Of a DNA stretch of 64,000 nt, positions 18,812 to 29,205 are shown one piece after another (position 1 is the stretch's first letter; each line of letters begins with the position of its first letter). The notes under the pieces are model-generated. The model did not search any database. It was not told where the DNA came from and saw only the letters and a program-made list of their open reading frames with translations. Source of the DNA: Propionibacterium sp. oral taxon 192 str. F0372 (GTDB lineage Bacteria; Actinomycetota; Actinomycetes; Propionibacteriales; Propionibacteriaceae); the NCBI RefSeq assembly GCF_000413315.1, contig NZ_KE340297.1:1682581-1746580 (forward strand), in the 5' to 3' direction. The translations under genes were made by a program, and so were the position numbers.

Positions 18812-19896
18812 TGGTCGAGCAGTTGGTCGCAGACCTGCGGCCAACTGCGATGTTGCACCATTGAACGTGCCGTGCGGCCGAAAGCAGCGCGCTTGTAGCC
18901 GTCACCTACTAGGTCGATGACCTTGGCCCGCATATCGGTGAGGTCACCGGGGGCATACAGCCATCCATTGTGCGAGGGGGAGACCAGATCGACCGGGCCA
19001 CCTCGCCGTGGGGCGATCACTGGTAGCCCACTGGCCTGCGCCTCTTGGATCGCCTGGCCGAAGGTCTCCATTTCGCCAGGGTGGACGAACAGGTCCATTG
19101 AGGCCAGATGACGGGGCAAATCCTCACCGGTGCGCACTCCGGTGAATACGGCCTGAGGTATCGCTTTCTCTAGTTTGGCGCGCTCCGGTCCGTCACCGAC
19201 GATGACCATGCGCACTCCGGGAATCCCGGACAGCGCAGTCAGGTCGCTGACCTGCTTCTCGCTGCCCAACCGGCCCATATAACCGACTACGATCTCCCCA
19301 TTGGGGGCCCAAGCAGCATGCAACCGTTCGTCGCGTTTGGCCGGGGTGAACCGGACGGTGTCCACACCGCGACCCCAGATCGCCAAACGGGAAAAGCCGT
19401 GGCCCATCAGTTCATCGTGGGTCCAGGTTGAGGGAGCAAGGTTGATCGTCGCCATGTTGTGCAGCGAACGCAGGTGGTGCCAGAACAGCGGTTCGGTGAG
19501 CGAGTAACCGTACTGGCCCAAGTAATTTGGGATGTCGGTCTGGTAAAGAGCAATCGACGGGATGCCCAGGGCTGCGGCGGCCAACACGCCCTTGTGGCCG
19601 AGGACCACCGGGGCAGCCAGGTGGACGACGTCGGGGGCGAACACCTTCAACTGGGTGGTCAGATGGTGCTTGGAGGTCATCGACACTCGCAGGTCCGGGT
19701 ACCAGGGAAGGGTGAACGAGGGGGTGGTGACCACGGGGAAGCCTGCGTACTGGGTGGGAACCCCGCGAGGGTCGTCCGGGGCAATCACCAGAGCCTGATG
19801 GCCCTCATGGCCCAAGTGCTCCAAGACCCGCAGAACGGAATTCGTGACACCGTTGAGAGAAGGCAGGAAGCACTCTGCCACAAACGCGACACGCAC
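18760..19896 (-). CDS. mgtA: GDP-mannose-dependent alpha-mannosyltransferase (MgtA-like, GT4)
   Basis: A 378-residue GT4 enzyme with a strong overall likeness to actinobacterial MgtA, which adds mannose to glucuronosyl- or phosphatidylinositol-type lipid anchors in lipomannan-like lipoglycan synthesis. It begins VRVAFVAECFLPSLNGVTNS (GTG start at 19896) and contains YQTDIPNYLGQYGY, WGRGVDTVRFTP, GYMGRLGSEKQV and the E-x7-E region GEMETFGQAIQEAQASGLP. A -10 box (TACCAT) lies 6 nt before the GTG, so the mRNA is probably leaderless; an ATG-led upstream frame is rejected. The exact acceptor cannot be told. Its 3-prime end overlaps nnr by 52 bp tail to tail. Confidence 0.88.
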   Translation of the reverse strand: MRVAFVAECFLPSLNGVTNSVLRVLEHLGHEGHQALVIAPDDPRGVPTQYAGFPVVTTPSFTLPWYPDLRVSMTSKHHLTTQLKVFAPDVVHLAAPVVLGHKGVLAAAALGIPSIALYQTDIPNYLGQYGYSLTEPLFWHHLRSLHNMATINLAPSTWTHDELMGHGFSRLAIWGRGVDTVRFTPAKRDERLHAAWAPNGEIVVGYMGRLGSEKQVSDLTALSGIPGVRMVIVGDGPERAKLEKAIPQAVFTGVRTGEDLPRHLASMDLFVHPGEMETFGQAIQEAQASGLPVIAPRRGGPVDLVSPSHNGWLYAPGDLTDMRAKVIDLVGDGYKRAAFGRTARSMVQHRSWPQVCDQLLDHYATAIELGVRLPARIA

Positions 19897-19902
19897 ATGG
19901 CA

Positions 19903-19908
19903 ATGGTA
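19903..19908 (-). promoter_or_regulatory. -10 box TACCAT for mgtA (leaderless)
   Basis: Minus-strand TACCAT, 6 nt, then GTG at 19896. The same hexamer and spacing occur before the mptB-like gene. Confidence 0.5.
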
Positions 19909-20046
19909 CGCGGTTCGGGAACCGACTCCTGGTTGCAACGATGGCAACATGGTCAACAAGTTACGTGGACAGGTTTGTGGGGGGCAAGGTACCGTGTCCG
20001 GGTTAGGGCTCAAACGGTGGCCCCACAGTCTTTCCAGGGGAGCTTC

Positions 20047-22035
20047 ATGGCCGACGTGCCGAGCCCAGATGTCCATTCCGATCAGACCTTTGCAGCCCTT
20101 GGCCTGCCTGGGGAACTCGTTGCTGCCCTTGATGCGCAACAGATCACCGAGCCATTCCCGATCCAGTCCGCGACGATTCCCGATTCCTTGGCCGGACATG
20201 ACCTATTGGGCAGAGGCCAGACCGGATCGGGCAAGACTTTGGCTTTCGCCCTTCCGACCCTTGCCCGTCTCAGTGCAGGAACTCGTCCCGGTCGTTCCCC
20301 GCGTGCGGTGATCCTGTCACCGACCCGGGAACTTGCCATGCAGATTGCCGATGTCATCCAGCCCCTGGCCCGTCGGATGGGGTTGTTCTCTGTGCTGGTT
20401 GCCGGGGGTATGAAATATGGTCCCCAGCTGAAGATGCTGGAGCGAGGGGTGGACATCATCGTGGCCACCCCCGGCCGGATGATCGATCTCATTGAGCGGG
20501 GTGCAGCCGATCTGTCATCGGTCGAGGTGGCTGTGCTCGACGAGGCCGACGAGATGTGCGACATGGGCTTCTTCGAGGAAGTCACCGCCATCTGGGATCG
20601 GATTCCCGCAAAGGCCCAGCATCTGCTGTTCTCCGCCACCCTCGACGACGAGGTGCAGCAGATCGCCGAGAAATACCTGGATGACCCAGTGGAACACGGC
20701 GTTGATCCGGGCAAGGCAACGGTCACGACGATGGAGCATCGCATCTGGGTCGTGCATCCTCTCGACAAATTCGAGATCGCATCAATGGTGGCCAACCGTG
20801 AAGGCCGAACCTTGGTCTTTGTACGTACTCAGATGGATGCGGAGAAGATGGGCCAATACCTGCGCCGACACGGGTTGATGGCCGGTGCCCTGCACGGCGG
20901 AATGCGCCAGGGGGCCCGGTCGCGGGTAATGGATGCCTTCCGGCGCGGCGACCTGCCGGTTCTGGTGGCAACCGATGTCGCGGCCCGCGGCATTGATGTC
21001 AACGATGTCTCCTTGGTGCTTCAGGCCGACATCGCCCACGATGCGAAGGACTACTTGCACCGGGCTGGGCGCACGGCCCGCGCCGGAACTGACGGACAGG
21101 TGATCTCCTTCGTCGCCCCACGACAGCGCCGACGCATGGATCAGATCTCCCGACAGGTTGGCCTGACTTCGAAAAATGTCCGGGTCCGGCTCGGAGATGA
21201 AACCTTGGCGGATTTCGAAGCTCCTAGTGGGGAGCCGATCGCTGACGACAGTTACGAGGCTGTGTTGTGGCCCCCGCGCCCGGGACGCCGAGGTCGTAGC
21301 GGCAGGGGATCCGGGCGCCGGGGATCACGGGAGGAAACGCGGCGGGCTCGACGGGAAATCAACCGGGAGGCCGATCACGGTGAGTTGCGCAGGGCGCGGC
21401 GTCCCCGGAGCGGGGACTCTCGCTGCGATGGGATGGGACCGAGCATTGATCCGGTGATCGAACAGGCCTCGGTGGCTCCCCGGCGTAGTTCTGGCAAGGA
21501 CCTCGCCGACGAACTCCTTGAGTATGATCGCAGCCTGCGGGACCCCGAAGCTCGCCAGCGGGGGTCACATCATGATCGCTATGCTGCCGTCTCCCGCTCC
21601 CGCCGCTGGGGCGATCGCCGCCGCAACACCAATGAACAGGATCGAGGCCGGGGAAAACGCTCTGACTCGGCAGAACGTAGTGGATTGCGTGGGCGGGGAC
21701 TGCGGGATCGCCGCGGATGGTCCGCGGACCGGGAGACTGAATGGACTCCACAGGAACGTGGACGTGACCGGGCGCGGCAACGCAAGACTCGCAGTTACCG
21801 ACCGGGCGGGCGCGAGAGGCGCTACGACGACTTGGGCAGCGATTGGCGGTTCCGGCGGCGTGATGACCAGGGCTTTGAAGGCCGGGATCGCTTCGATCGT
21901 GATCGCGGGACCAAGGACCGGGAATCCCGGGGTTCGTTGCGTGGCGGAAAGGCTAGCGGCGGTAGAGAACGTGGTAAGAGTGCACCGCCGCACACCCGGG
22001 GTCAGGAATTCGGTCGCCGCAATCGCCGGGCGTAG
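20047..22035 (+). CDS. DEAD-box RNA helicase with Arg-rich C-terminal tail
   Basis: A 662-residue ATP-dependent RNA helicase. The two RecA-like domains occupy about residues 1-375: Q motif ITEPFPIQSATIP, motif I GQTGSGKT, motif II VLDEADEM, motif III FSATL, and motif VI HRAGRTARAG. From about residue 415 to the end follows a low-complexity tail very rich in Arg, Gly, Asp and Glu with many RGR, RDR and GRGR steps, likely a disordered RNA-binding region. Such proteins remodel RNA in ribosome assembly or decay and often help at low temperature. The start has an AGGGGAG ribosome binding site. It is divergent from mgtA, and the next gene begins 11 bp later. Confidence 0.92.
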   Translation: MADVPSPDVHSDQTFAALGLPGELVAALDAQQITEPFPIQSATIPDSLAGHDLLGRGQTGSGKTLAFALPTLARLSAGTRPGRSPRAVILSPTRELAMQIADVIQPLARRMGLFSVLVAGGMKYGPQLKMLERGVDIIVATPGRMIDLIERGAADLSSVEVAVLDEADEMCDMGFFEEVTAIWDRIPAKAQHLLFSATLDDEVQQIAEKYLDDPVEHGVDPGKATVTTMEHRIWVVHPLDKFEIASMVANREGRTLVFVRTQMDAEKMGQYLRRHGLMAGALHGGMRQGARSRVMDAFRRGDLPVLVATDVAARGIDVNDVSLVLQADIAHDAKDYLHRAGRTARAGTDGQVISFVAPRQRRRMDQISRQVGLTSKNVRVRLGDETLADFEAPSGEPIADDSYEAVLWPPRPGRRGRSGRGSGRRGSREETRRARREINREADHGELRRARRPRSGDSRCDGMGPSIDPVIEQASVAPRRSSGKDLADELLEYDRSLRDPEARQRGSHHDRYAAVSRSRRWGDRRRNTNEQDRGRGKRSDSAERSGLRGRGLRDRRGWSADRETEWTPQERGRDRARQRKTRSYRPGGRERRYDDLGSDWRFRRRDDQGFEGRDRFDRDRGTKDRESRGSLRGGKASGGRERGKSAPPHTRGQEFGRRNRRA

Positions 22036-22038
22036 GAT
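22033..22038 (+). promoter_or_regulatory. -10 box TAGGAT for the GNAT-TsaE gene, made from the helicase stop codon
   Basis: TAGGAT begins with the TAG stop of the helicase gene and is followed by 8 nt and the GTG at 22047. No ribosome binding site is present. This may be an internal leaderless promoter for the t6A operon. Confidence 0.5.
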
Positions 22039-22046
22039 TTCGGGTC

Positions 22047-22991
22047 GTGAACGATTCACAATCGCAGGTGCACCTGCGACTGGCCAATCGGGATGATGCA
22101 GGGCTGATGCTCGGCATCATCGTCTCGGCCTTCTCTACCCGCCGGGTGCTGGACCCGCCGACGGATGCGCTGTCGGACACTGTCGAGGTGGTGCGGGCTC
22201 GTCTCGACGGTCAACTCGGCATCATTGCCAGCGTCGAGGATACCGCGGTTGGTTGTTTGTTCCTGGCGCTGGACCGGAAACGACGCATCGGGACTATGCA
22301 TCGGGTGAGTGTGCTCCCGGAGACACGGCGTCACGGGGTCGCCACCCACTTGGCCACAGCGGCAGCAGAACTCGCGGTCGATGCCGAGATGACCTCTCTG
22401 CAACTGGTCGCCCGACGGGAACTCCCCGAAGTTATCGGCTGGTGGGGCACTCACGGTTTCCGGACGATCTCGCAGATCGATGAGCACAACCTGCTCCTCG
22501 GCATTGAGCTTCCAGCGCGGATCAAGGTCCCCACTAGCGAGGCCATGGCCTCCTTGGGGAACAAACTCGCCGGGGTGCTGCGTGGGGGAGATGTCATCGT
22601 TGCAAACGGGGACCTCGGTGCCGGGAAGACGACCTTAGCCCAAGGGCTGGGGCAAGGGTTGTCGGTCAGCGGACCAATTACCTCACCCACCTTCGTGATC
22701 AGCCGCATCCATCCCTCGCGGACTGGCCCGCAGCTGGTCCATGTTGATGCCTACCGGCTGGCCTCGGCGGCCGAGATTGATGACTTGGACCTCGACGACT
22801 CGCTGACCGGTTCGGTGACCTTCATCGAATGGGGCGCCGGACTCGTCGAGCAACTGTCGGCGGATCGTCTGGAGATAGACATTGAACGCAGCCCAGACAT
22901 CGACGACAACACACGCACCGTCACCATTCGCGCCGTCGGTTCCCGCTGGGCTGACGTAGACCTGCACGCCCTGTTCTCGGAGGAACTGTGA
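22047..22991 (+). CDS. tsaE: GNAT acetyltransferase-TsaE fusion protein
   Basis: A 314-residue two-domain protein. Residues about 8-152 form a GNAT-fold N-acetyltransferase-like domain (RVSVLPETRRHGVATHLA is the acetyl-CoA loop, with WWGTHGF near its end). Residues about 165-314 are TsaE, the ATPase of the threonylcarbamoyladenosine (t6A) tRNA-modification complex, with Walker A NGDLGAGKTTLAQGLG, TSPTFVI, VHVDAYRL and TFIEWG. TsaE is normally about 150 residues and free-standing. The GNAT part has no known role here. It leads a tightly overlapping operon with tsaB, rimI and tsaD, so t6A function is near certain for the C-terminal half. Start is GTG at 22047. Confidence 0.9.
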   Translation: MNDSQSQVHLRLANRDDAGLMLGIIVSAFSTRRVLDPPTDALSDTVEVVRARLDGQLGIIASVEDTAVGCLFLALDRKRRIGTMHRVSVLPETRRHGVATHLATAAAELAVDAEMTSLQLVARRELPEVIGWWGTHGFRTISQIDEHNLLLGIELPARIKVPTSEAMASLGNKLAGVLRGGDVIVANGDLGAGKTTLAQGLGQGLSVSGPITSPTFVISRIHPSRTGPQLVHVDAYRLASAAEIDDLDLDDSLTGSVTFIEWGAGLVEQLSADRLEIDIERSPDIDDNTRTVTIRAVGSRWADVDLHALFSEEL

Positions 22992-23674
22992 GCACATGGA
23001 CCCTGGTCATCGACACCGCCACCGGAATCAACATCGGGTTGGCTCACGATGGTGTCGGCGTCGATGCGCGTACTGATACTGATTCACGACGTCACGTGGA
23101 GCGTCTTCAACCAATGATCGCTGGGTTACTGGCCGCCCACGCTATCACCGCCTCTGATCTGGGAAGCATCGGGGTGGGTGTGGGGCCTGGGCCGTTCACC
23201 GGGCTGCGCATTGGAATCGTTACTGCCCGCACTCTAGGACTGGTCGCGGGTGTCGCGGTGCGGGGGTTCGTGACCCTCGACGCCATCGCCCTCACCGCCC
23301 GGGCTGCGGGCAGGGTGAATGGGGGAGAGTTCGCCGTGATCACTGATGCTCGTCGTAGGGAGCTATACTGGGCCACCTATACCGCCGAGGGTGTACGGAC
23401 GAGCGGCCCGAAGGTGAGTGCCCCCGGCCATATACCGGATCTGCCGGTGATCGGTCCCGGCATTGAGGCGTTCCCCGAGGTCTTCGCCCACCGGGCTGTG
23501 CTTGATGCCCGCCACCATCTTGACGCGGCTCTTATTGCGGCGCGGCTCGGTGAACTCGTCGACGAGGGGCTGGAGCCCCAGTACTTGCGTTCTCCGGATG
23601 CTGAGATTCCTAGAACTCGCAAATCCACCCTGGCCCCGGGAAGGCTCAGGCTACCGGAGGGAGCGCTGGGATGA
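22988..23674 (+). CDS. tsaB: t6A complex dimerization subunit TsaB
   Basis: A 228-residue actin-like-fold protein, partner of TsaD in making N6-threonylcarbamoyladenosine at position 37 of ANN-decoding tRNAs. It opens with TLVIDTATGINIGLAHDG and has the family loop GVGVGPGPFTGLRIGI. It starts with GTG overlapping the tsaE stop (GTGA) and ends overlapping rimI (ATGA). Confidence 0.94.
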   Translation: MSTWTLVIDTATGINIGLAHDGVGVDARTDTDSRRHVERLQPMIAGLLAAHAITASDLGSIGVGVGPGPFTGLRIGIVTARTLGLVAGVAVRGFVTLDAIALTARAAGRVNGGEFAVITDARRRELYWATYTAEGVRTSGPKVSAPGHIPDLPVIGPGIEAFPEVFAHRAVLDARHHLDAALIAARLGELVDEGLEPQYLRSPDAEIPRTRKSTLAPGRLRLPEGALG

Positions 23675-24108
23675 TCATGGCCCCGGCGACAGTTGATGAC
23701 CTCGAATCCCTGCTTGGTCTCGAATCGGCCGGGTTCGATGCCCCGGAGAGGTGGTCCCGGGATTCCTGGGCTGCCGAATTGGATGCCGATCAACGGCTGG
23801 TCGTGGTCTCCCGTGAAGCTGGACGGGTCGGTGCCGTCGCCTGTTTCTCGGTGCTTGACGAGACAGCCGAACTGCTGAGGGTCGTCGTCGCCCCCGATTG
23901 CCGGGGGCGCGGGACAGCGCGGCGGCTGGTGGGTGCCGGGAAGGATTGGGCACAGGCCCGGGGAGCCCGGCGGATGTTGCTTGAGGTGCGTCCCGACAAC
24001 GAACCAGCCCTCGCGGTGTACCGGGCGACTGGTTTCCAGCCGATCGCCCGCCGCAAGGACTACTACGGAACTGGCCGTCACGCGGTCGTGATGGAGTGCG
24101 AGATATGA
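23671..24108 (+). CDS. rimI: Ribosomal protein S18-alanine N-acetyltransferase RimI-like
   Basis: A 145-residue single-domain GNAT acetyltransferase. The acetyl-CoA loop is [17 protein letters not shown], then [20 protein letters not shown] and [13 protein letters not shown], the last being a RimI hallmark. RimI acetylates the N-terminal alanine of S18 and other proteins. The tsaB-rimI-tsaD order and the four-base overlaps on both sides support this assignment. Confidence 0.9.
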   Translation: MIMAPATVDDLESLLGLESAGFDAPERWSRDSWAAELDADQRLVVVSREAGRVGAVACFSVLDETAELLRVVVAPDCRGRGTARRLVGAGKDWAQARGARRMLLEVRPDNEPALAVYRATGFQPIARRKDYYGTGRHAVVMECEI

Positions 24109-25148
24109 GTGGACCTCTTGTTCTGGGCATTGAGTCCAGTTGCGATGAGACCAGCGTCGGTATCGTCCGGGGCACCGAACTGCTCGCCAACCAGACGGCA
24201 TCTTCGGTGGAGTTACACGCCCGTTTCGGTGGCGTGGTTCCCGAGGTGGCTTCTCGGGCACATCTGGAGGCCATGATCCCTACCCTGGAACGCGCGCTGG
24301 CCGATGCTGGCATCGACCTGGGTGAGGTGGATGCGATCAGTGTGACCGCGGGCCCCGGGCTGATGGGGTCGCTGGTCGTGGGCCTGTCGGCTGCCAAAGC
24401 CCTGGCCTCGGTGCTCAACAAGCCGTTGTACGGGCTCAACCATCTGGTCGGGCACGTGGCCGTCGACATCTGTGAGCACGGACTGTTTCCTCGTCCCACC
24501 TTGGCGCTGCTGGTGTCGGGCGGACACACCCAATTACTGCTGGTTAACGACATCACCAGTGATATCGCCGAGGTCGGCACCACCATTGATGACGCCGCTG
24601 GAGAGGCCTATGACAAGGTAGCTCGTCTCCTCGGACTGCCTTACCCGGGAGGGCCGGTGATAGACCGGATCGCAGCCGGGGGGGACCCAAGAGCCATCGC
24701 TTTCCCGCGGGGGCTCACCGCACGCCACGATTTGGAGAAGCACCGTTTCGACTACTCCTTCTCTGGGTTGAAGACCGCCGTCGCCCGCTACGTGGAACGC
24801 GCCGAACGGGATCAGCAGACGATCTCGGTCACCGATGTCGCAGCTTCGTTCCAAGAAGCGGTAGCCGATGTGCTCACCCGCAAGGCTGTCGATGCGGCCC
24901 AGCATTTCGGTTCGGGAACCATCGTCCTGGGCGGCGGGGTCGCCGCCAATTTACGTCTGCGGGGGCTGATGACCGAACGTACCCAGGCCGCAGGTATCGA
25001 ACTGCGCCGCCCCAGCCCCGGGCTGTGCACCGATAATGGGGCGATGATCGCGGTCCTCGGCGCCCAAGTGATCACTGCCGGGTATGGTCCCAGCTCACTG
25101 GATATCTCCGCCGATCCGGGGATGCCGGTCACCAAGGTGATGGCATGA
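24105..25148 (+). CDS. tsaD: tRNA N6-adenosine threonylcarbamoyltransferase TsaD
   Basis: A 347-residue ASKHA-fold enzyme that transfers the threonylcarbamoyl group to A37 of tRNA. It begins with [16 protein letters not shown], binds metal through the HxxxH pair in [11 protein letters not shown], and has [32 protein letters not shown] and the late [12 protein letters not shown]. The start at 24105 overlaps the rimI stop as ATGA; an ATG nine bases earlier is less likely. Together with tsaE and tsaB this gives the full bacterial complex except the synthase TsaC, which is not in the window. Confidence 0.97.
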   Translation: MSGPLVLGIESSCDETSVGIVRGTELLANQTASSVELHARFGGVVPEVASRAHLEAMIPTLERALADAGIDLGEVDAISVTAGPGLMGSLVVGLSAAKALASVLNKPLYGLNHLVGHVAVDICEHGLFPRPTLALLVSGGHTQLLLVNDITSDIAEVGTTIDDAAGEAYDKVARLLGLPYPGGPVIDRIAAGGDPRAIAFPRGLTARHDLEKHRFDYSFSGLKTAVARYVERAERDQQTISVTDVAASFQEAVADVLTRKAVDAAQHFGSGTIVLGGGVAANLRLRGLMTERTQAAGIELRRPSPGLCTDNGAMIAVLGAQVITAGYGPSSLDISADPGMPVTKVMA

Positions 25149-25633
25149 GCTACTGCCCTGAACTGACCACCTTGGGATTCGTGCTCCGCGCTGACGGCGA
25201 GCAGGTACTCATGGTGCACCGCGTCGCTCGCGAGGCAGACGAACAACTCGGCAAGTGGAACGGGCTCGGCGGCAAGGTAGAACCCACCGAGGATATCTGG
25301 AGCGGCATGGCCCGGGAAATCCACGAGGAGGCAGGTATCGAGGTGACCTCAATGCGGCTACGCGGAACGGTGTCTTGGCCCGGTTTCCACTCCGACGGCT
25401 CGGATGTCTTCGGCTTCGTCTTCCTGATCGACGGCTGGTGTGGGGAACCCTTCGAATCCAATGAGGAGGGACCCTTGGTGTGGCAGCCGGTGTCGCAGAT
25501 CGGTCAGTTGCCCATGTGGGAGGGCGACAAATGGTTTGTTCCCCAGGTCTTCGACCCCGCGGTTGATCAGTTTCACTTGGTGATCCCCTATCGGGATGGG
25601 CAACCGGTGGGCCATCACGGAGTAGTCCGCTGA
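25145..25633 (+). CDS. Nudix hydrolase, MutT/8-oxo-dGTPase-like
   Basis: A 162-residue Nudix hydrolase. The Nudix box is complete: G-x5-E-x7-REUxEExGU in [20 protein letters not shown] (residues about 41-60) followed by AGI. The N-terminal [19 protein letters not shown] and the [13 protein letters not shown] end resemble MutT/NUDT1-type 8-oxo-dGTP diphosphatases. It overlaps tsaD by ATGA, so it is expressed with the t6A genes, though it has no obvious part in that pathway. Confidence 0.85.
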   Translation: MSYCPELTTLGFVLRADGEQVLMVHRVAREADEQLGKWNGLGGKVEPTEDIWSGMAREIHEEAGIEVTSMRLRGTVSWPGFHSDGSDVFGFVFLIDGWCGEPFESNEEGPLVWQPVSQIGQLPMWEGDKWFVPQVFDPAVDQFHLVIPYRDGQPVGHHGVVR

Positions 25634-25704
25634 GCACCATCCTGTTTGGCGACGAGGGTGCAGCTGCCCTCGAACTAGCCGCTGTCCAGGCTGATCCCGG
25701 ATCC

Positions 25705-26877
25705 TTGGCAGCGGTGACGGCGATGCGCAAGCAGTTTTCCCCAGATATGGCGGCCGCAGCCTTGGACCAGGTAAGCCTGCGTCGCCGGGCACACCGGAAA
25801 TTCGCCGAACGGTCAGAGAAGATGTGGTTCACCCACGATGGGATGGAGCAGGCCTCGCGCCCCGCGGTGGCTGCTTGGCGTGCGCGACGATTTACCGACC
25901 AGCGGGTGCGCCGGGTCGTGGACCTGTGCTGCGGGATCGGCGCCGATGCGATGGAGATGTGCGCACGCGGCCTGGAGGTGGTCTGCGCCGAGCTTGATCC
26001 GGTGACCGCGGCCTTTGCTGCCCGGAATCTGGCCCTGGTGGCTTCGCGGGTCGAATTGCTCAATGGCGGTCAGCAGCAGGTGATTGAGGGGGCCGGGGGA
26101 GCTGGTGCAGCCATGGCCCGGGTCGTCGCCGGAGATGCGACCGGGCTCGTGGATGAGCTGGCCGCCGATTCGCAGACACTGGTTTTTATCGACCCGGCTC
26201 GCCGGGATGGCCGAGGCCGTTCCTGGAATATCAAGGATCTGTGCCCCAGTTGGGATTTTGTGACGGGCCTGCTAGCCCGCCCGAATCCGGTCTGTGTGAA
26301 GCTCGGCCCCGGACTGCCCCGGGAAATCATCCCCGACGGTGTCGAGGCCTGCTGGGTGTCCGATGCCGGAGATGTTGTTGAGGTCGGGCTGTGGCGGGGC
26401 GTCTCTGCCACTCACACCCCTGGAACTGCTGCCGGAAGATTCCACAGCACGGCCCATTTATTGCCCGCGGACATTGATGTGACGGGCTTCGACGATGACC
26501 GGCCGGTCAGTGCTCCGGGCAGTTTCCTCCTGGAACCCGACGGTGCGGTGATCAGGGCCCGAGCGCTTGCAGCGGTCCATCCCGACGCCCGCCCGCTGGC
26601 CCCATCGGTCGCCTATCTGACCGTCGATGAGCCGGTGACCACGCCGTTGGCCGTGTGCTACGAGATCTGCGAGGTGCTTGATGCGGGGGAGAAACAGCTG
26701 CGGGCATGGGTGCGTGACAACCGGATCGGAATCCTGGAGATCAAGAAACGCGCTGTGGATATTGACCCGGCCCAGCTGCGTCGCAGGCTGCGGCCAAAGG
26801 GGCCCAACCATGCGACGCTGGTGCTCACCCGAACGGTTGACGGACTCAGGGCATTGGTAGTCAGGCGAATCGGCTGA
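25705..26877 (+). CDS. Class I SAM-dependent methyltransferase with THUMP-like C-terminus
   Basis: The frame from the TTG at 25705 encodes 390 residues. The SAM site is VVDLCCGIGADAMEMCARG, followed by the acidic AELDPVTAAFAARNL and the FIDPARRDGRGR motif; a THUMP-like domain makes the last ~130 residues. It belongs to an actinobacterial family of uncharacterised methyltransferases, probably acting on RNA. Upstream of 25705 the same frame stays open and continues to look like the family N-terminus (ILFGDEGAAALELAAVQA) as far as a CTG at 25630 that overlaps the Nudix stop as CTGA; no ATG, GTG or TTG occurs in that stretch. Translation may therefore start at 25630 (415 residues); the coordinates given are the first conventional start. 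Confidence 0.82.
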   Translation: MAAVTAMRKQFSPDMAAAALDQVSLRRRAHRKFAERSEKMWFTHDGMEQASRPAVAAWRARRFTDQRVRRVVDLCCGIGADAMEMCARGLEVVCAELDPVTAAFAARNLALVASRVELLNGGQQQVIEGAGGAGAAMARVVAGDATGLVDELAADSQTLVFIDPARRDGRGRSWNIKDLCPSWDFVTGLLARPNPVCVKLGPGLPREIIPDGVEACWVSDAGDVVEVGLWRGVSATHTPGTAAGRFHSTAHLLPADIDVTGFDDDRPVSAPGSFLLEPDGAVIRARALAAVHPDARPLAPSVAYLTVDEPVTTPLAVCYEICEVLDAGEKQLRAWVRDNRIGILEIKKRAVDIDPAQLRRRLRPKGPNHATLVLTRTVDGLRALVVRRIG

Positions 26878-26887
26878 GGAAACTGTC

Positions 26888-26913
26888 GAGGCAGCTCGCC
26901 ATTGAGCTGCCTC
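26888..26913 (+). terminator. Terminator of the t6A operon
   Basis: A perfect 10-bp stem (GAGGCAGCTC and GAGCTGCCTC) with a 6-nt loop, 10 bp after the methyltransferase stop, followed by TTGATAAC. Confidence 0.8.
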
Positions 26914-27116
26914 TTGATAACAATCGAAGCATACCTGTGGTCCACCGGGGAGCTGTGATCAGATCACGAATTGGCCAAGGACGACGTCGGATGTCTGCCC
27001 TCGGGTGTGGTCGGGGCGTTCTGGGAGCAGGGAGCATCGTGGCTCCCGCATGCCGGTATCCAAAGCATTCGCCTGTGCCCGTAGGGTGGCTTCACCCATG
27101 GATATCGCCGACTCGG
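26914..27116. other. Gene-free region upstream of the groES operators
   Basis: No gene is supported here. A TAGGGT hexamer at 27082-27087 could be the groES -10 box, placing the CIRCE elements just downstream of the transcription start. A 12-codon frame from ATG 27098 (MDIADSAGTPLV) overlaps the first CIRCE and is probably chance. Confidence 0.35.
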
Positions 27117-27143
27117 CTGGCACTCCGCTTGTGTGAGTGCCAA
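27117..27143 (+). promoter_or_regulatory. CIRCE operator 1 (HrcA site) of groES-groEL
   Basis: CTGGCACTC, a 9-nt spacer and GAGTGCCAA match the CIRCE consensus TTAGCACTC-N9-GAGTGCTAA, with 8 of 9 arm positions paired. HrcA repressor binding here would couple groESL to heat shock. Confidence 0.85.
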
Positions 27144-27162
27144 CCCGCTACTACTGTGGGCA

Positions 27163-27189
27163 TTGGCACTCGACGGGTTCGGGTGCCAA
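27163..27189 (+). promoter_or_regulatory. CIRCE operator 2 (HrcA site) of groES-groEL
   Basis: TTGGCACTC, 9 nt, then GGGTGCCAA: a second CIRCE-like element 46 bp further on, with one mismatch in the right arm. Both lie between the presumed promoter and groES. Confidence 0.78.
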
Positions 27190-27262
27190 CGAACGGAACG
27201 GCACCGCGACGACGTCCCGCTCGGACCTGCAAGAACGTAGTCAACACAGAAAGGGGTTTGAC

Positions 27263-29162
<1,900 letters not shown>

Positions 29163-29175
29163 GATCAGTGAACGG

Positions 29176-29205
29176 AAGGGGTCGCCGGTTAGTCGGCGGC
29201 CCCTT
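29176..29205 (+). terminator. Terminator of groES-groEL
   Basis: A 12-bp stem with one G-T pair (AAGGGGTCGCCG and CGGCGGCCCCTT), 6-nt loop, 13 bp after the groEL stop. Confidence 0.8.

Noticed and set aside
21359-22059. Several 60-165 codon minus-strand frames opposite the helicase tail
   Set aside because: They arise from the repetitive Arg codons of the tail; no domain and no start signals.
27098-27136. Twelve-codon frame MDIADSAGTPLV before groES
   Set aside because: It overlaps the first CIRCE element and lacks a ribosome binding site; probably chance.
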